The position numbers were made by a program, and so were the translations under genes. Shown here one piece after another: positions 25,710 to 34,583 of a DNA stretch of 64,000 bases. The stretch comes from Microbacterium hydrocarbonoxydans (lineage in GTDB: Bacteria; Actinomycetota; Actinomycetes; Actinomycetales; Microbacteriaceae): positions 186,001-250,000 of the forward strand of contig NZ_JAMBOY010000001.1 in the NCBI RefSeq assembly GCF_023715885.1, written 5' to 3'. Under the pieces are notes generated by a model, which saw only the letters and a list, made by a program, of their open reading frames with translations, had not been told where the DNA came from and ran no database searches. Each line of letters opens with the position of its first letter. The stretch's first letter is position 1.

Positions 25710-25779
25710 CCGTTCCCGTCGCAGTCCGTGCCGTCCGCGGGCTGGACCCGTCCGTTGCCGTCGCAGTTCGTGCCGTCCG
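25710..25779. repeat. Pair of 28-bp direct repeats upstream of purD
   Basis: CCGTTCCCGTCGCAGTCCGT... at 25710-25737 recurs at 25752-25779 with two substitutions. A shorter related pair (GCCGTCGGTA) follows near 25853 and 25869. The 25685-25931 gap holds no gene. The repeats may be regulatory or degraded noncoding sequence. Confidence 0.6.
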
Positions 25780-25919
25780 ATCGATCCTGCGGCGGCACGA
25801 AGTGCGACCCGAGCCTCCACGATCGCCGCCGAGGTGTCGCACGCGGCCGCCGTCGGTACCGAGAACCGCCGTCGGTATCGGCACCACGCCGCAGTCGGAA
25901 ACCCCGCCGTGCGCGTCGG

Positions 25920-25925
25920 TAGGCT
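25920..25925 (+). promoter_or_regulatory. -10 element TAGGCT, leaderless purD promoter
   Basis: TAGGCT followed by 6 nt and the GTG of purD. No Shine-Dalgarno sequence. Confidence 0.5.
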
Positions 25926-25931
25926 GGTCGG

Positions 25932-27209
25932 GTGAAGATCCTCGTCCTCGGTTCCGGTGCCCGTGAGCACGCGATCATCCTCGGCCTGCGAGCGGAGCAG
26001 ACGGATCACGAGATCTTCGTCGCCCCCGGCAACGCGGGTATCGCGCAGGATGCCACCCCGGTGAGACTCGACCCGCTCGACGGCGCGGCGATCACCGAGT
26101 TCGCCAACGAGAACGCCGTCGACCTCGTGGTCGTCGGTCCCGAGGCGCCGCTCGTCGCGGGGGTCGCCGACGTTCTGCGCGAGCGCGGCATCCCGGTGTT
26201 CGGCCCGGGCAGGGCGGCCGCCCAGCTCGAAGGATCGAAGTCGTTCGCGAAGCGGATCATGGATGCCGCGGGCGTGCCTACCGGCCGCGCCGTGCGCGCC
26301 GCGACGACCGCCGAGGTCGAGGCCGCGTTCGACGACCTCGGCGCTCCGCACGTGGTGAAGGCCGACGGCCTCGCGGCAGGCAAGGGCGTCATCGTGACCT
26401 CCGACCGCGCCGAGGCGCTCGCCCACGCCGAGCAGTATCTGCCGTCGGGTCCGGTGCTGGTCGAGGAATTCCTGTCGGGCCCCGAGGTCTCGCTCTTCTT
26501 CCTCAGCGACGGCGACACGGTGCGCGCGCTGAGCCCCGCACAGGACTTCAAGCGGGCGCTCGACGGCGACGAAGGTCCCAACACCGGCGGCATGGGCGCG
26601 TATTCACCCCTTCCCTGGCTCGCCGAGCAGTTCGGCAGCGAGCGAGCCTTCGTCGATGAGGTCACGCGTGACGTGGCGCTGCCCGTCATCCGCCAGCTCG
26701 ACAGCGAGGGCACCCCGTTCATCGGACTGCTCTACGCGGGGCTCATCCTCACGCAGGCCGGCGTGCGCGTGATCGAGTTCAACGCCCGCTTCGGCGACCC
26801 CGAGACGCAGGTCGTGCTCCCGCGCCTCGTGACGCCGCTGTCGGAGCTCCTGCTGGCCGCGGCATCCGGCACCCTCGAGGACCAGCCCGCCCCGGAGTTC
26901 CGCGACGACGTCGCGATCACGGTCGTCGTGGCGAGCGAGGGCTACCCCGAGGCGCCGCAGACCGGCCGCCCGATCGAGGGTCTGGCCGAGGCTGCGTCGG
27001 TCGAGGGTGTCCGCCTCGTGCACGCGGCGACCGCGAGCCCCGACGCCCCTGGCGGATCGCTCGTCGCGACCGGCGGACGCGTGCTGAACGTCGTGGCGAC
27101 GGCATCCGACTTCCGCACCGCGCGAGACCGCGCGTACGAGGCGATCGGGCGCATCCGCCTCGAAGGCTCGCACCACCGCACCGACATCGCCGCCCGCGTC
27201 GCGGAGTAA
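25932..27209 (+). CDS. purD: Phosphoribosylamine-glycine ligase PurD
   Basis: It condenses phosphoribosylamine, glycine and ATP to GAR, the second step of purine synthesis. The 425-residue protein starts MKILVLGSGAREHA, has VVGPEAPL in domain A, the ATP-grasp region with HVVKADGLAAGKGV (about residues 138-151), and the family signature FNARFGDPETQ near residue 284. Single gene, GTG start, apparently leaderless. It is followed by a copy of the dispersed palindromic element. Confidence 0.98.
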   Translation: MKILVLGSGAREHAIILGLRAEQTDHEIFVAPGNAGIAQDATPVRLDPLDGAAITEFANENAVDLVVVGPEAPLVAGVADVLRERGIPVFGPGRAAAQLEGSKSFAKRIMDAAGVPTGRAVRAATTAEVEAAFDDLGAPHVVKADGLAAGKGVIVTSDRAEALAHAEQYLPSGPVLVEEFLSGPEVSLFFLSDGDTVRALSPAQDFKRALDGDEGPNTGGMGAYSPLPWLAEQFGSERAFVDEVTRDVALPVIRQLDSEGTPFIGLLYAGLILTQAGVRVIEFNARFGDPETQVVLPRLVTPLSELLLAAASGTLEDQPAPEFRDDVAITVVVASEGYPEAPQTGRPIEGLAEAASVEGVRLVHAATASPDAPGGSLVATGGRVLNVVATASDFRTARDRAYEAIGRIRLEGSHHRTDIAARVAE

Positions 27210-27228
27210 CGCCGCCTCTCTTCGCCCC

Positions 27229-27310
27229 GCGAACCACCCCTCTTCGGCCGAGCCACCCCTCTGCGACCCGTTCGCACGGGGGTGGCTCGCGCAGAAAGGG
27301 GTGGTTCGGC
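27229..27310. repeat. Dispersed doubly palindromic intergenic element, copy 2
   Basis: Arms in nested order: GAACCACCCC (27231-27240), GAGCCACCCC (27250-27259), GGGGTGGCTC (27279-27288), GGGGTGGTTC (27298-27307). The A/G variation in each left arm is matched by T/C in its own right arm, so the outer and inner stems pair specifically. It lies between purD and the HxlR gene and may terminate purD. Confidence 0.8.
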
Positions 27311-27330
27311 GAGATGACGAGGACGTGCGC

Positions 27331-27359
27331 TTGACAGCATCCACTTTCTTCAAGAAAGT
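27331..27359 (+). promoter_or_regulatory. Promoter and operator of the hxlR-MFS operon
   Basis: A consensus -35 TTGACA lies at 27331-27336. The perfect 17-nt palindrome ACTTTCTTCAAGAAAGT (27343-27359) fills the rest of the promoter, overlapping where -10 must be. This is the expected operator for the HxlR protein encoded just downstream. Confidence 0.75.
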
Positions 27360-27365
27360 AGGAGG

Positions 27366-27833
27366 ATGCCACTCCGCTCCGACTGGTCGACCGCCACGTG
27401 TCCGATCGCCCGCTCCGCCGATGTGCTCGCCGACCCGTGGGTCTTGCTGATCCTGCGCGAGCTCTTCTCCGGGCGTTCCCGTTTCGACGAACTGCGCGAC
27501 GCCACCGGCGCCGCCGACTCCGTGCTCGCCCGCCGCCTCAGCGCCATGACGGGTGCCGGACTCCTCGCCCGCGACACCGAGCGCGGCTACGCGCTGACGG
27601 ATGCCGGGCGCGAGACGCTGCCGATCCTCCACGCGCTCGCGCGGTTCTCCCGCGTGACCGACCCCGATGGTCCCTGGGGCCTGCAGACATCGTGCGCGAG
27701 GTGCGGCGAGGCCGCGGCATCCGTCGACTGGTGCACGCACTGCGAGGCCCCGCTCGACGCGGAGTCGACCCTGTGGGCGCGGCGCAGCTTGGGCGGCGAG
27801 CCGTTCGCGCTGGTCACGGGAGTCCCCGCGTGA
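27366..27833 (+). CDS. HxlR-family regulator with C-terminal zinc-ribbon motif
   Basis: A 155-residue winged-helix regulator. The N-terminus has the redox-type Cys12 in CPIARSADVLADPW, then LLILRELFSGRSRFDEL. Residues beyond 105 add Cys110-x2-Cys113 and Cys123-x2-Cys126, a probable zinc ribbon not present in short HxlR proteins. AGGAGG abuts the ATG with no spacing, so it cannot act as a normal ribosome site; translation may be leaderless. It overlaps the MFS gene by GTGA and likely controls it in response to a thiol-reactive or quinone-like compound. Confidence 0.88.
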   Translation: MPLRSDWSTATCPIARSADVLADPWVLLILRELFSGRSRFDELRDATGAADSVLARRLSAMTGAGLLARDTERGYALTDAGRETLPILHALARFSRVTDPDGPWGLQTSCARCGEAAASVDWCTHCEAPLDAESTLWARRSLGGEPFALVTGVPA

Positions 27834-29140
27834 CCGCCGAATCGGTCGAGGAGCCCACCGGCACCTCGGCATCCCGCCCGCGTCGTGTGCATCCGGCGTG
27901 GATCGTCGCGCTCGTCGCCCTCATCGCCCTGATCGGCGCCGCCGGCTTCCGCGCCGCCCCGGGCGTGCTCATGCTGCCGCTGCAGGACGAGTTCGGCTGG
28001 ACCACCGCCGAGCTGTCGCTCGCCGTCACCGTCAACCTGCTGCTGTTCGGGCTCACCGCTCCGTTCGCGGCAGCGCTCATGCAGCGCTTCGGCATCCGAG
28101 CGGTCACCGTGACGGCGCTGTTCGTGATCGGCGCGGGCGCGGCGCTGAGCGTGTTCGTCGCGACGCCCGCGCAGCTGATCCTCACCTGGGGCGTGCTGAT
28201 CGGACTCGGCACCGGGTCGATGGCCCTCGTGTTCGCCGCGACCATCACCGACACGTGGTTCGCGACCCGCCGCGGACTCGTGTCGGGTGTGCTCACCGCG
28301 GGCAGCGCGACCGGTCAGCTCATCTTCCTGCCCGTGATCGCGACCTCGGCCGAGCAGATCGGATGGCGCGGAGCATCGCTGGTCATCGCCGGCGGCGCTC
28401 TCGCAGTCGTGCCGCTGGTGTGGATCTTCCTGCGCAACCGGCCGAGCGACCTCGGCGTCGGACGCTACGGCGAGCCCGCCCCGACCGTGCCGCCTGCCCC
28501 ACGCCCGCGTGGCAATGCCTGGGGTGCCGCGCGACTCGCGATCACGACGCTGCGCGACGCCTCACGCACGAAGACGTTCTGGGCCGTCGCGATCGGCTTC
28601 GCGATCTGCGGCGCCTCGACCAACGGACTGATCGGCACGCACTTCATCCCCAGCGCCCACGACCACGGGATGCCGACGACCACTGCCGCGGGCCTCCTCG
28701 CCGTCGTCGGGATCTTCGACATCGTCGGCACCGTGTTCTCGGGCTGGCTCACCGACCGGGTGAATCCCCGCATCCTGCTCGCGGCGTACTATGCGCTGCG
28801 CGGGGTGAGCCTGCTGTTCCTGCCGAACCTGCTGTCGGCGGAGGTGCAACCGAGCATCATCGTGTTCATCGTGATCTACGGCCTCGACTGGGTGGCGACC
28901 GTGCCGCCGACGATCGCCCTGTGCCGCGAGGTGTTCGGAGACCGCGGACCGCTCGTCTTCGGCTGGGTGTTCGCCGCGCACCAGATCGGCGCCGGCATCG
29001 CCTCGGTGCTCGCGGGCATCGTGCGCGACCAGACCGGCCAGTACACGATCGCCTGGTTCGCCGCGGCGGGGCTGTGCGCGGTGGCTGCGCTGGTCAGCGC
29101 GACGATCCGTCGGCATCCCGCGCCCACCCCGCTGTCCTGA
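27830..29140 (+). CDS. MFS transporter regulated by the HxlR protein
   Basis: A 436-residue major-facilitator protein with 12 predicted helices and a central loop around residues 205-235. The pattern AAPGVLMLPLQDEFGWTTAELSLAV and the C-half SGWLTDRVNPRILL resemble monocarboxylate/oxalate-formate antiporter-like MFS proteins. The GTG start overlaps the HxlR stop. The substrate is unknown; export of a toxic compound sensed by HxlR is the simplest reading. Confidence 0.87.
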   Translation: MTAESVEEPTGTSASRPRRVHPAWIVALVALIALIGAAGFRAAPGVLMLPLQDEFGWTTAELSLAVTVNLLLFGLTAPFAAALMQRFGIRAVTVTALFVIGAGAALSVFVATPAQLILTWGVLIGLGTGSMALVFAATITDTWFATRRGLVSGVLTAGSATGQLIFLPVIATSAEQIGWRGASLVIAGGALAVVPLVWIFLRNRPSDLGVGRYGEPAPTVPPAPRPRGNAWGAARLAITTLRDASRTKTFWAVAIGFAICGASTNGLIGTHFIPSAHDHGMPTTTAAGLLAVVGIFDIVGTVFSGWLTDRVNPRILLAAYYALRGVSLLFLPNLLSAEVQPSIIVFIVIYGLDWVATVPPTIALCREVFGDRGPLVFGWVFAAHQIGAGIASVLAGIVRDQTGQYTIAWFAAAGLCAVAALVSATIRRHPAPTPLS

Positions 29141-29177
29141 CGCCCTCTCTCCCCCTCGCACGCCCTCTCACGACCGC

Positions 29178-29256
29178 CGAACCACCCCCTTTTTGCCGAA
29201 CCACCCCCTCGCAAACGGTGTGCGAAGGGGTGGTTCGGTGCGAAAGGGGTGGTTCG
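29178..29256. repeat. Dispersed doubly palindromic intergenic element, copy 3
   Basis: The best-formed copy. The inner stem CCGAACCACCCCCTCGCA (29197-29214 region) pairs with TGCGAAGGGGTGGTTCGG (29221-29238) with one mismatch around a short loop. The outer CGAACCACCCCCTTT (29178-29192) pairs with AAAGGGGTGGTTCG (29243-29256). It lies between two convergent genes, so a terminator role for both strands is possible. Confidence 0.85.
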
Positions 29257-29273
29257 CGGGGAGAAGGGGCGGG

Positions 29274-30002
29274 TCAGAGCACCTTCGAGAGGAAGTCCTT
29301 CAGACGCTCGTTCTTGGGGTCGCCGAACAGCTCGGCAGGCGGGGCCTGCTCGACGACCACTCCGCCGTCCATGAACACCGTGCGGCCCGAGACCTCGCGC
29401 GCGAAACCCATCTCGTGGGTCACGAGCACCATTGTCATGCCGCCCGACGCGAGGTCGCGGATGACCTGCAGCACTTCGCCGACCATCTCGGGGTCGAGTG
29501 CGCTGGTCGCCTCGTCGAAGAGCATGATCTCGGGATCCATCGCGAGCGCGCGGGCGATCGCCACGCGCTGCTTCTGACCTCCAGAGAGGGATGCGGGCTT
29601 CGCTCCTGCCTTCTCCGAGAGACCCACCCGGTCGAGCAGTGCGAGGGCGCGCTCGCGGGCCTCGGCCTTCGACAGCTTGCCCGTCTCGACCGGAGCGAGC
29701 GTGATGTTCTCGAGCACCGTCATGTGCGGGAACAGGTTGAAGTGCTGGAACACCATCCCGATGCGCTGGCGCACGTCGTCGAGCTTGACGCTCTTGTCGG
29801 TGAGGTCGACACCGTCGATGACGACGTGTCCCGACGTAGGCTCCTCCAGCTTGTTGAGGCAGCGCAGCAGCGTCGATTTGCCGGATCCCGACGGGCCGAT
29901 GACCGCGATGACCTCGCCGTCTTCGACGGTGAGGTCGATGCCCTTGAGCACCTCGTTGTCGCCGAAGGACTTGTGCAGGTCCGTGACCTCGATCTTGCTC
30001 AT
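29274..30002 (-). CDS. Polar amino acid ABC transporter ATP-binding protein
   Basis: A 242-residue GlnQ/ArtP-type ATPase. Walker [10 protein letters not shown] lies at 36-44, Q-loop [16 protein letters not shown], signature LSGGQKQR and Walker [14 protein letters not shown]. The ATG overlaps the stop of the binding-protein/permease fusion gene, so the two proteins form a minimal two-gene importer. The cargo is probably a polar amino acid such as glutamine or arginine. Confidence 0.95.
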   Translation of the reverse strand: MSKIEVTDLHKSFGDNEVLKGIDLTVEDGEVIAVIGPSGSGKSTLLRCLNKLEEPTSGHVVIDGVDLTDKSVKLDDVRQRIGMVFQHFNLFPHMTVLENITLAPVETGKLSKAEARERALALLDRVGLSEKAGAKPASLSGGQKQRVAIARALAMDPEIMLFDEATSALDPEMVGEVLQVIRDLASGGMTMVLVTHEMGFAREVSGRTVFMDGGVVVEQAPPAELFGDPKNERLKDFLSKVL

Positions 30003-31489
30003 GCGTTGAACGTCCTCTCCAGGCGGTTCGCGAGCAGCGTCAGCAGCGTGATCACGACGAAGTAGATGATGGCGACGATCGTCAGCACCTGGGCCGACAG
30101 GTACGTCGAGGCGATGATCTGCCGCGACTGGAACGTGAGCTCTGCCAGGCCGATGACGCTGATGAGCGACGTGTCCTTCAGGGTGATGATGCCCTGGTTC
30201 ACGAATGACGGGATCATGATGCGGAACGCCTGCGGCAGCACGACCTTGCGCATGGTCTTCCAGTGGCTGAGACCCAGCGAGCGCGACGCCTCGTTCTGAC
30301 CGGGGTCGACGGCCTGGATGCCGCCGCGGATGATCTCGGTCATGTAGGCACCGGTGTTCAGCGAGAGCGTGATCGCTCCGGCGACGAACGGGTCGAACGT
30401 CAGGCCGGGGAACAGCTGCGGCACGGCGAAGAAGACGAAGAACGCCTGCACGAGGATCGGGGTGCCGCGGAAGACGAACACGTAGGCGGTGGCGATCCAG
30501 CGGAACGGCGCGATGCGCGAGATACGGCCGAAGCCGAACACGAGTCCGAGGATGAACGCCGCCACGATCGCGACGAGGGTCGCGAGGATCGTGAGCCACA
30601 GACCCTGCATGAGGGCCGGCCAGTACTTGATCGCGACGGAGATGATGTCGGTGGCCTGCGCTGACCCGCCCTCCCCGCCATCGCCTTCGGCGAGATAGCG
30701 GTCGACGATCTCGTCGTACTCACCCGAGTCCTGCAGGTTCTTGAGTCCCGCATTGAACATCTCGATGAGCTCGGGGTTCTGTCCCTTGTTGACCGCGAAG
30801 CCGTACTCGCCGCCGAGCTCGGGCTCGCCGACGAGACGGAAGCCCGACCCCTGCTGGATGCCGTACGCGAGCACGGGGAAGTCCTCGAAGTAGCCGACGG
30901 CCTGGCCTGCCTTCACGGCATCCACCATGTCGGTCGTGTCCTGGTACGGCGTGATGCGGAAGCCGTACTCGTCCTGGTTCTCCTCGGCGAAGGTCTGCCC
31001 CTGTGTTCCGGTCTTGACCGCCACGGCCTCGCCGTCGAGGTCGTCGAGCGACTGGATGTCGCTGGAGTCGAGCACACCGAGCTGGATGCCGCTGGTGAAG
31101 TACGGGTCGCTGAAATCGAAGGTCTGCTTGCGCTCGTCGGTGATCGACATGCCGGCCATCACCGCGTCGACCTGGTTGGCCTGCAGCGCCTGCACGGCCG
31201 CGTCGAAACCGAGCTGGCGGATCTCGACCTCGAAACCCTGGTCCTCCGCGATCGCGCGGAGCAGGTCCATGTCGATGCCGACGAGGTCGCCGTTCGGGTC
31301 GGTGAACTCGAACGGCGCGAAGGTGGTGTCGGTGCCGATGACGTAGGCCTCGCCGGTGGTGTCGGCGTTGGCTGCGGTGGCCCCGCCGAGCAGAGCGCCC
31401 GCGGCGACGAACGCCGTCAGCGCCATCGCGCCGACGGTGCGGCCGAAGCGGCGCAGGCGCGCGGTCGCGGGGAAGGGATTCGGGATCAC
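29999..31489 (-). CDS. Amino acid ABC transporter binding-protein/permease fusion
   Basis: A 496-residue fusion. Residues 1-43 are a signal peptide, about 48-272 a polar amino acid binding protein ([25 protein letters not shown] and the usual [11 protein letters not shown]), and 285-496 a His/Glu/Gln/Arg-type permease with [20 protein letters not shown] as the ATPase-coupling EAA loop. Fusing the receptor to the permease fixes the stoichiometry at one or two receptors per transporter, as in some lactic-acid bacterial GlnP systems. GTG start with GAGGAG upstream. The ATPase gene follows directly. Confidence 0.94.
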   Translation of the reverse strand: MIPNPFPATARLRRFGRTVGAMALTAFVAAGALLGGATAANADTTGEAYVIGTDTTFAPFEFTDPNGDLVGIDMDLLRAIAEDQGFEVEIRQLGFDAAVQALQANQVDAVMAGMSITDERKQTFDFSDPYFTSGIQLGVLDSSDIQSLDDLDGEAVAVKTGTQGQTFAEENQDEYGFRITPYQDTTDMVDAVKAGQAVGYFEDFPVLAYGIQQGSGFRLVGEPELGGEYGFAVNKGQNPELIEMFNAGLKNLQDSGEYDEIVDRYLAEGDGGEGGSAQATDIISVAIKYWPALMQGLWLTILATLVAIVAAFILGLVFGFGRISRIAPFRWIATAYVFVFRGTPILVQAFFVFFAVPQLFPGLTFDPFVAGAITLSLNTGAYMTEIIRGGIQAVDPGQNEASRSLGLSHWKTMRKVVLPQAFRIMIPSFVNQGIITLKDTSLISVIGLAELTFQSRQIIASTYLSAQVLTIVAIIYFVVITLLTLLANRLERTFNA

Positions 31490-31543
31490 GACGGATGCTC
31501 CTCGGATCGGATGATGCGACCGGACAGCCGCCGAGGTTCAACC

Positions 31544-32098
31544 CTACTTGGCGCGCGCTTCCGTGCCCGCGAGGTCGATCCAGTAGCGCCGGAGCATCGC
31601 GTGCCCTCGCGCGCTCTGATCGCGGACATCCTGCAGCACTCCGCCCGCTCGCTCGATCGTGCGGTAGGAGCCGACGTTGTCGTCGTCGCAGGTGACGAGC
31701 ACCCGATCGAGACCGAGTTCGCGGGCGCGATCCAGCGCGAGCGCGAGGCCCGCCGAGGCGTATCCGAGCCGACGCCGTGACGCACGTACCGAGTATCCGA
31801 TGTGACCGCCCACCTCGCGCAGGTAGTCGTTGAGCTCGTGCCGGAACGAGACGAATCCGACGACCTCGCCGTCGTCGACGATCCAGTACAGGTCGTTGTG
31901 CACGGAGTCGTCGGGGAGCTCGGCCGAGGTGTCGGCGAGCAACTCGGACTTCGCGACGAGGGCGTCGAGCGTCTCACGGTCGGGCGTGACAGGGGCCTGG
32001 AGCCCGGATCCGTCCACATGGCCGTCGCCGAACTCGGCGACGGCCGAAGCCCAGCTGTCGAAGAGGGCGGACGTCGGGCGGACGAGCTCTACGGTCAT
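31544..32098 (-). CDS. GNAT-family N-acetyltransferase
   Basis: A 184-residue acetyltransferase. The acetyl-CoA region reads IGYSVRASRRRLGYASAGLALAL (about residues 100-122), followed by VTCDDDNVGSYRTIERAGG, the typical C-terminal motif. The N-terminal 60 residues are longer than in minimal GNATs. ATG at 32098 is preferred over an in-frame TTG 12 bp upstream. The substrate is unknown. It is flanked by the amino acid transporter and a dispersed hairpin. Confidence 0.87.
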   Translation of the reverse strand: MTVELVRPTSALFDSWASAVAEFGDGHVDGSGLQAPVTPDRETLDALVAKSELLADTSAELPDDSVHNDLYWIVDDGEVVGFVSFRHELNDYLREVGGHIGYSVRASRRRLGYASAGLALALDRARELGLDRVLVTCDDDNVGSYRTIERAGGVLQDVRDQSARGHAMLRRYWIDLAGTEARAK

Positions 32099-32167
32099 CG
32101 CCTGATGCAATCACACCCCGTCCCGCCCGCCAAACCGCGCGCCGCGTCGGCTGGCGGCGGACGCACC

Positions 32168-32255
32168 GCGTTTCGTCTCGTCGCTGCGCTCCTCGCTCAA
32201 CGACCGCAGAGCTTTCCCTTCCGGGTCGTTGAGCGAGCGAAGCGAGACGAAACGC
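32168..32255. repeat. Dispersed inverted repeat with GTCGTTGAGCGAGCG arms
   Basis: The right arm GGTCGTTGAGCGAGCG... (32224-32255) is the partner of the left arm GCGTTTCGTCTCG...TCGCTCAACGACC (32168-32205). The outer 13 bp on each side match perfectly around an imperfect middle. It starts 12 nt past the stop of the DHA2 exporter gene, where it can end transcription. Arms of this kind recur widely in Microbacteriaceae as far as I know. Confidence 0.7.
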
Positions 32256-32266
32256 GCCAGCCGCGC

Positions 32267-33829
32267 TCAGGCGGAGGGCGCGGGGTCGGCGGCGGGAGCG
32301 GATGCGGCGGGCGCACCGGCATCCGTCGCCTTGGGCGCTCCGCGGAGGAAGAACGCCGCGATCAGTCCGATGACGATCACGCTCGCCGGCAGCAGGATCG
32401 CCTGCGACATGGCAGCCGCGAACCCGTCGGCCACCTGCGGGGGCAGAGAGCCGCCCGAGCTGATCGATCCGGCGGAGTCTCCCATGCCGGGCAGGTTCGC
32501 CTCGAGGCGTGCCTGCATGAACGTCGCGATCGCGGCGGATCCGATGACGGAGCCGATCGTGCGGGTCGTGTTGTAGATGCCGGCGCCGGCACCTGCTTGA
32601 CGCATCGGAAGGCGACGCGTGGCCGTGGTGGCGAGCGGCCCCCACATGCCCGCGCTGCCGATCCCGAGCAGCGCCGACGGGAACAGGAACATCCAGATCT
32701 CGGTGTCCATGCGCACGAGCGACGAGTACCAGGCGAGCGCCGAGGCGAAGATGACGAGGCCGGGGATGAGGATGAACCGCGGGTCGGTGCGGTCGAGGAT
32801 CTTCCCGGCCAGCGGGGCGAGCACGCCCGAGAACACGGCCATGGGGATCATCAGCAGCGCCGCCTGGGTCGGGGCGAGTCCGCGCGCGATCTGCAGGAAG
32901 AACATCAGCGGCAGCGACATGCTCGTCACCGCGAAGCCGACGGTCGCGATCGCGACGTTGGCCCCCGAGAAGTTGCGATCGCGGAAGAGCTCGAGCGGCA
33001 CGAGCGCCTCGCTCTTCGTCTTCCACTGCTGCAGGATGAACAGCCCCATCACGACGACGCCCGCGATGATCAGACCCCACACCGAGATCGGGCCCCAGAT
33101 GACGCCCCAGTCGTACTTCTCGCCCTCCTGCAGTCCGAAGACGACAAGGAAGATCGCTAGTGCGCTGAGCAGCACGCCGAGGATGTCGAAGCGGTGCGGG
33201 TGCGTCTGCAGCTTGGGCACGAGGATCCACGCGGCGATGAACGCGATGACCCCGACGGGGAGGTTCACGAAGAAGATCCACTCCCATCCGAGGCCGTCGA
33301 CGAGGACGCCGCCGAGCAGCGGGCCGACGAGCGTCGCGACACCGGCGGTCGCACCCCACAGACCCATGGCAGCGCCGCGGCGGTTCGGCGGGAACGTGCG
33401 CGTGATGACCGCCATGGTCTGCGGCGTCATGAACGCCGCGCCGAGTCCCTGCGCGGCGCGCGCCACGATCAGCCCCTCGAGCGAGGTCGACAGACCGCAC
33501 CAGAGCGAGGCGAGCGTGAAGATCGCGAGTCCGATGAGGTAGATGTTCTTCGGGCCGAAGCGGTCGCCGAGGCGTCCGGTGATGAGCAGCGGCACGGCAT
33601 AGGTGAGCAGGTAGGCGCTCGTGACCCACACGACGTTGTCGAGGTTGTTGGTGTTCGGGTCGAGTGCGGCCTTGATCGCCGGGTTCGCGACCGAGACGAT
33701 GGTCGTGTCGACGAGGATCATGAAGAAGCCGATGACGAGCGCCCAGAGGGCGGGCCAGGGGCTCGCGGGGCGCTGTCCGGCGGCGAAGGTCCCGGTGTCG
33801 GGTCCGGTCGCCTGACGGGATTCGGTCAT
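32267..33829 (-). CDS. DHA2-family (14-helix) multidrug MFS exporter
   Basis: A 520-residue drug:H+ antiporter. It has 14 predicted helices, motif D1-like ALWALVIGFFMILVDTTIVSVANPAI at the N-terminus, motif A GRLGDRFGPKN after helix 2, and motif C GPLLGGVLVDGLGWEWIFF. The last 40 residues are an Ala/Pro tail. The ATG overlaps the padR stop, so the regulator and pump are co-transcribed, a common local repression arrangement. Confidence 0.93.
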   Translation of the reverse strand: MTESRQATGPDTGTFAAGQRPASPWPALWALVIGFFMILVDTTIVSVANPAIKAALDPNTNNLDNVVWVTSAYLLTYAVPLLITGRLGDRFGPKNIYLIGLAIFTLASLWCGLSTSLEGLIVARAAQGLGAAFMTPQTMAVITRTFPPNRRGAAMGLWGATAGVATLVGPLLGGVLVDGLGWEWIFFVNLPVGVIAFIAAWILVPKLQTHPHRFDILGVLLSALAIFLVVFGLQEGEKYDWGVIWGPISVWGLIIAGVVVMGLFILQQWKTKSEALVPLELFRDRNFSGANVAIATVGFAVTSMSLPLMFFLQIARGLAPTQAALLMIPMAVFSGVLAPLAGKILDRTDPRFILIPGLVIFASALAWYSSLVRMDTEIWMFLFPSALLGIGSAGMWGPLATTATRRLPMRQAGAGAGIYNTTRTIGSVIGSAAIATFMQARLEANLPGMGDSAGSISSGGSLPPQVADGFAAAMSQAILLPASVIVIGLIAAFFLRGAPKATDAGAPAASAPAADPAPSA

Positions 33830-34461
33830 TGCTGTGCAGCCTTTCGCTGAGCGAGATAGCGATCTGTGTCGGTGAAGGCGGTCGGCCCCCAGGGGAGGTC
33901 GTCGCCGTCGAGTCGAGCGAGGAGCGAGTCGAGCCAGCCCAGTTCCGCGCCGAGCAGGACCTCTTCCCTCTCGATCTCGACGAGCACCTGGGCGGGGACG
34001 CCCTTCGCCCTGGCCTTGTCGAGGCCGTGGCGGTGCAGGTCGTGGGTCTCGACGAGTGCGGCGCGACGCTCCTGCAGCAGGGTGCGCACGTCGTCTCGTT
34101 CGAGGTTGTGGGATTCGGCGAGCGCGATGCGGAAGTCGGTCTCGCGGTCCACACGCGGCAGCTCTCGGCGCACCCACGCGATGACGGTGTCTCGACCGGC
34201 ATCCGTCAGCGTGTAGGTCGTGCGCTCGGGACGATTGCCGTCGCGGTCGATGCCGACCTCGTCGATCAGCCCGGTCTTCTGCAGCCGGGAGACGGTGTGG
34301 TACAGCGTCCCGTTGGTGATGGCGATGAGGCGGTCGTCGTGGCGGGCTCGCAGCAGACGCACCATCTCATAGGGGTGCATGTCGCTCTCGCGCAGCAGCG
34401 CGAGCACCATCACCCCCATGGGCGTGAGTGTGTCGACCGGGCTCTTCACGACATCCTCCAT
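33826..34461 (-). CDS. PadR-family repressor of the adjacent exporter
   Basis: A 211-residue PadR (subfamily with C-terminal Vir_act_alpha-like helices). The winged helix spans about residues 12-90 (PMGVMVLALLRESDMHPYEMV, then ITNGTLYHTVSRLQKTGLI), followed by a charged helical dimerisation half. The palindrome TAGTCCACGTGGACTA overlaps its own -10, so it likely represses the padR-exporter operon until a drug binds. Confidence 0.92.
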   Translation of the reverse strand: MEDVVKSPVDTLTPMGVMVLALLRESDMHPYEMVRLLRARHDDRLIAITNGTLYHTVSRLQKTGLIDEVGIDRDGNRPERTTYTLTDAGRDTVIAWVRRELPRVDRETDFRIALAESHNLERDDVRTLLQERRAALVETHDLHRHGLDKARAKGVPAQVLVEIEREEVLLGAELGWLDSLLARLDGDDLPWGPTAFTDTDRYLAQRKAAQQ

Positions 34462-34467
34462 CTCGAC

Positions 34468-34509
34468 TAGTCCACGTGGACTATACGCCTGATCCAGGAC
34501 CGGTCACAA
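34468..34509 (-). promoter_or_regulatory. Promoter and perfect operator of the padR-exporter operon
   Basis: -10 TATAGT (34480-34485) and a -35-like TTGTGA (34504-34509) are spaced 18 bp apart on the minus strand. The 16-bp perfect palindrome TAGTCCACGTGGACTA (34468-34483) overlaps the -10. Confidence 0.75.
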
Positions 34510-34530
34510 GCTCGGCACCGCCCCGACCGC

Positions 34531-34564
34531 GAAAAGAACCGCCGCCGCGGAAAGCGGCGACGGT
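34531..34564 (-). terminator. Terminator of the GH101-like gene
   Basis: On the minus strand ACCGTCGCCGC pairs with GCGGCGGCGGT (one mismatch, 5-nt loop), followed by TCTTTTC, 20 nt past the stop codon. Confidence 0.8.
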
Positions 34565-34583
34565 CCTTGGGTCGTGCGGACGT

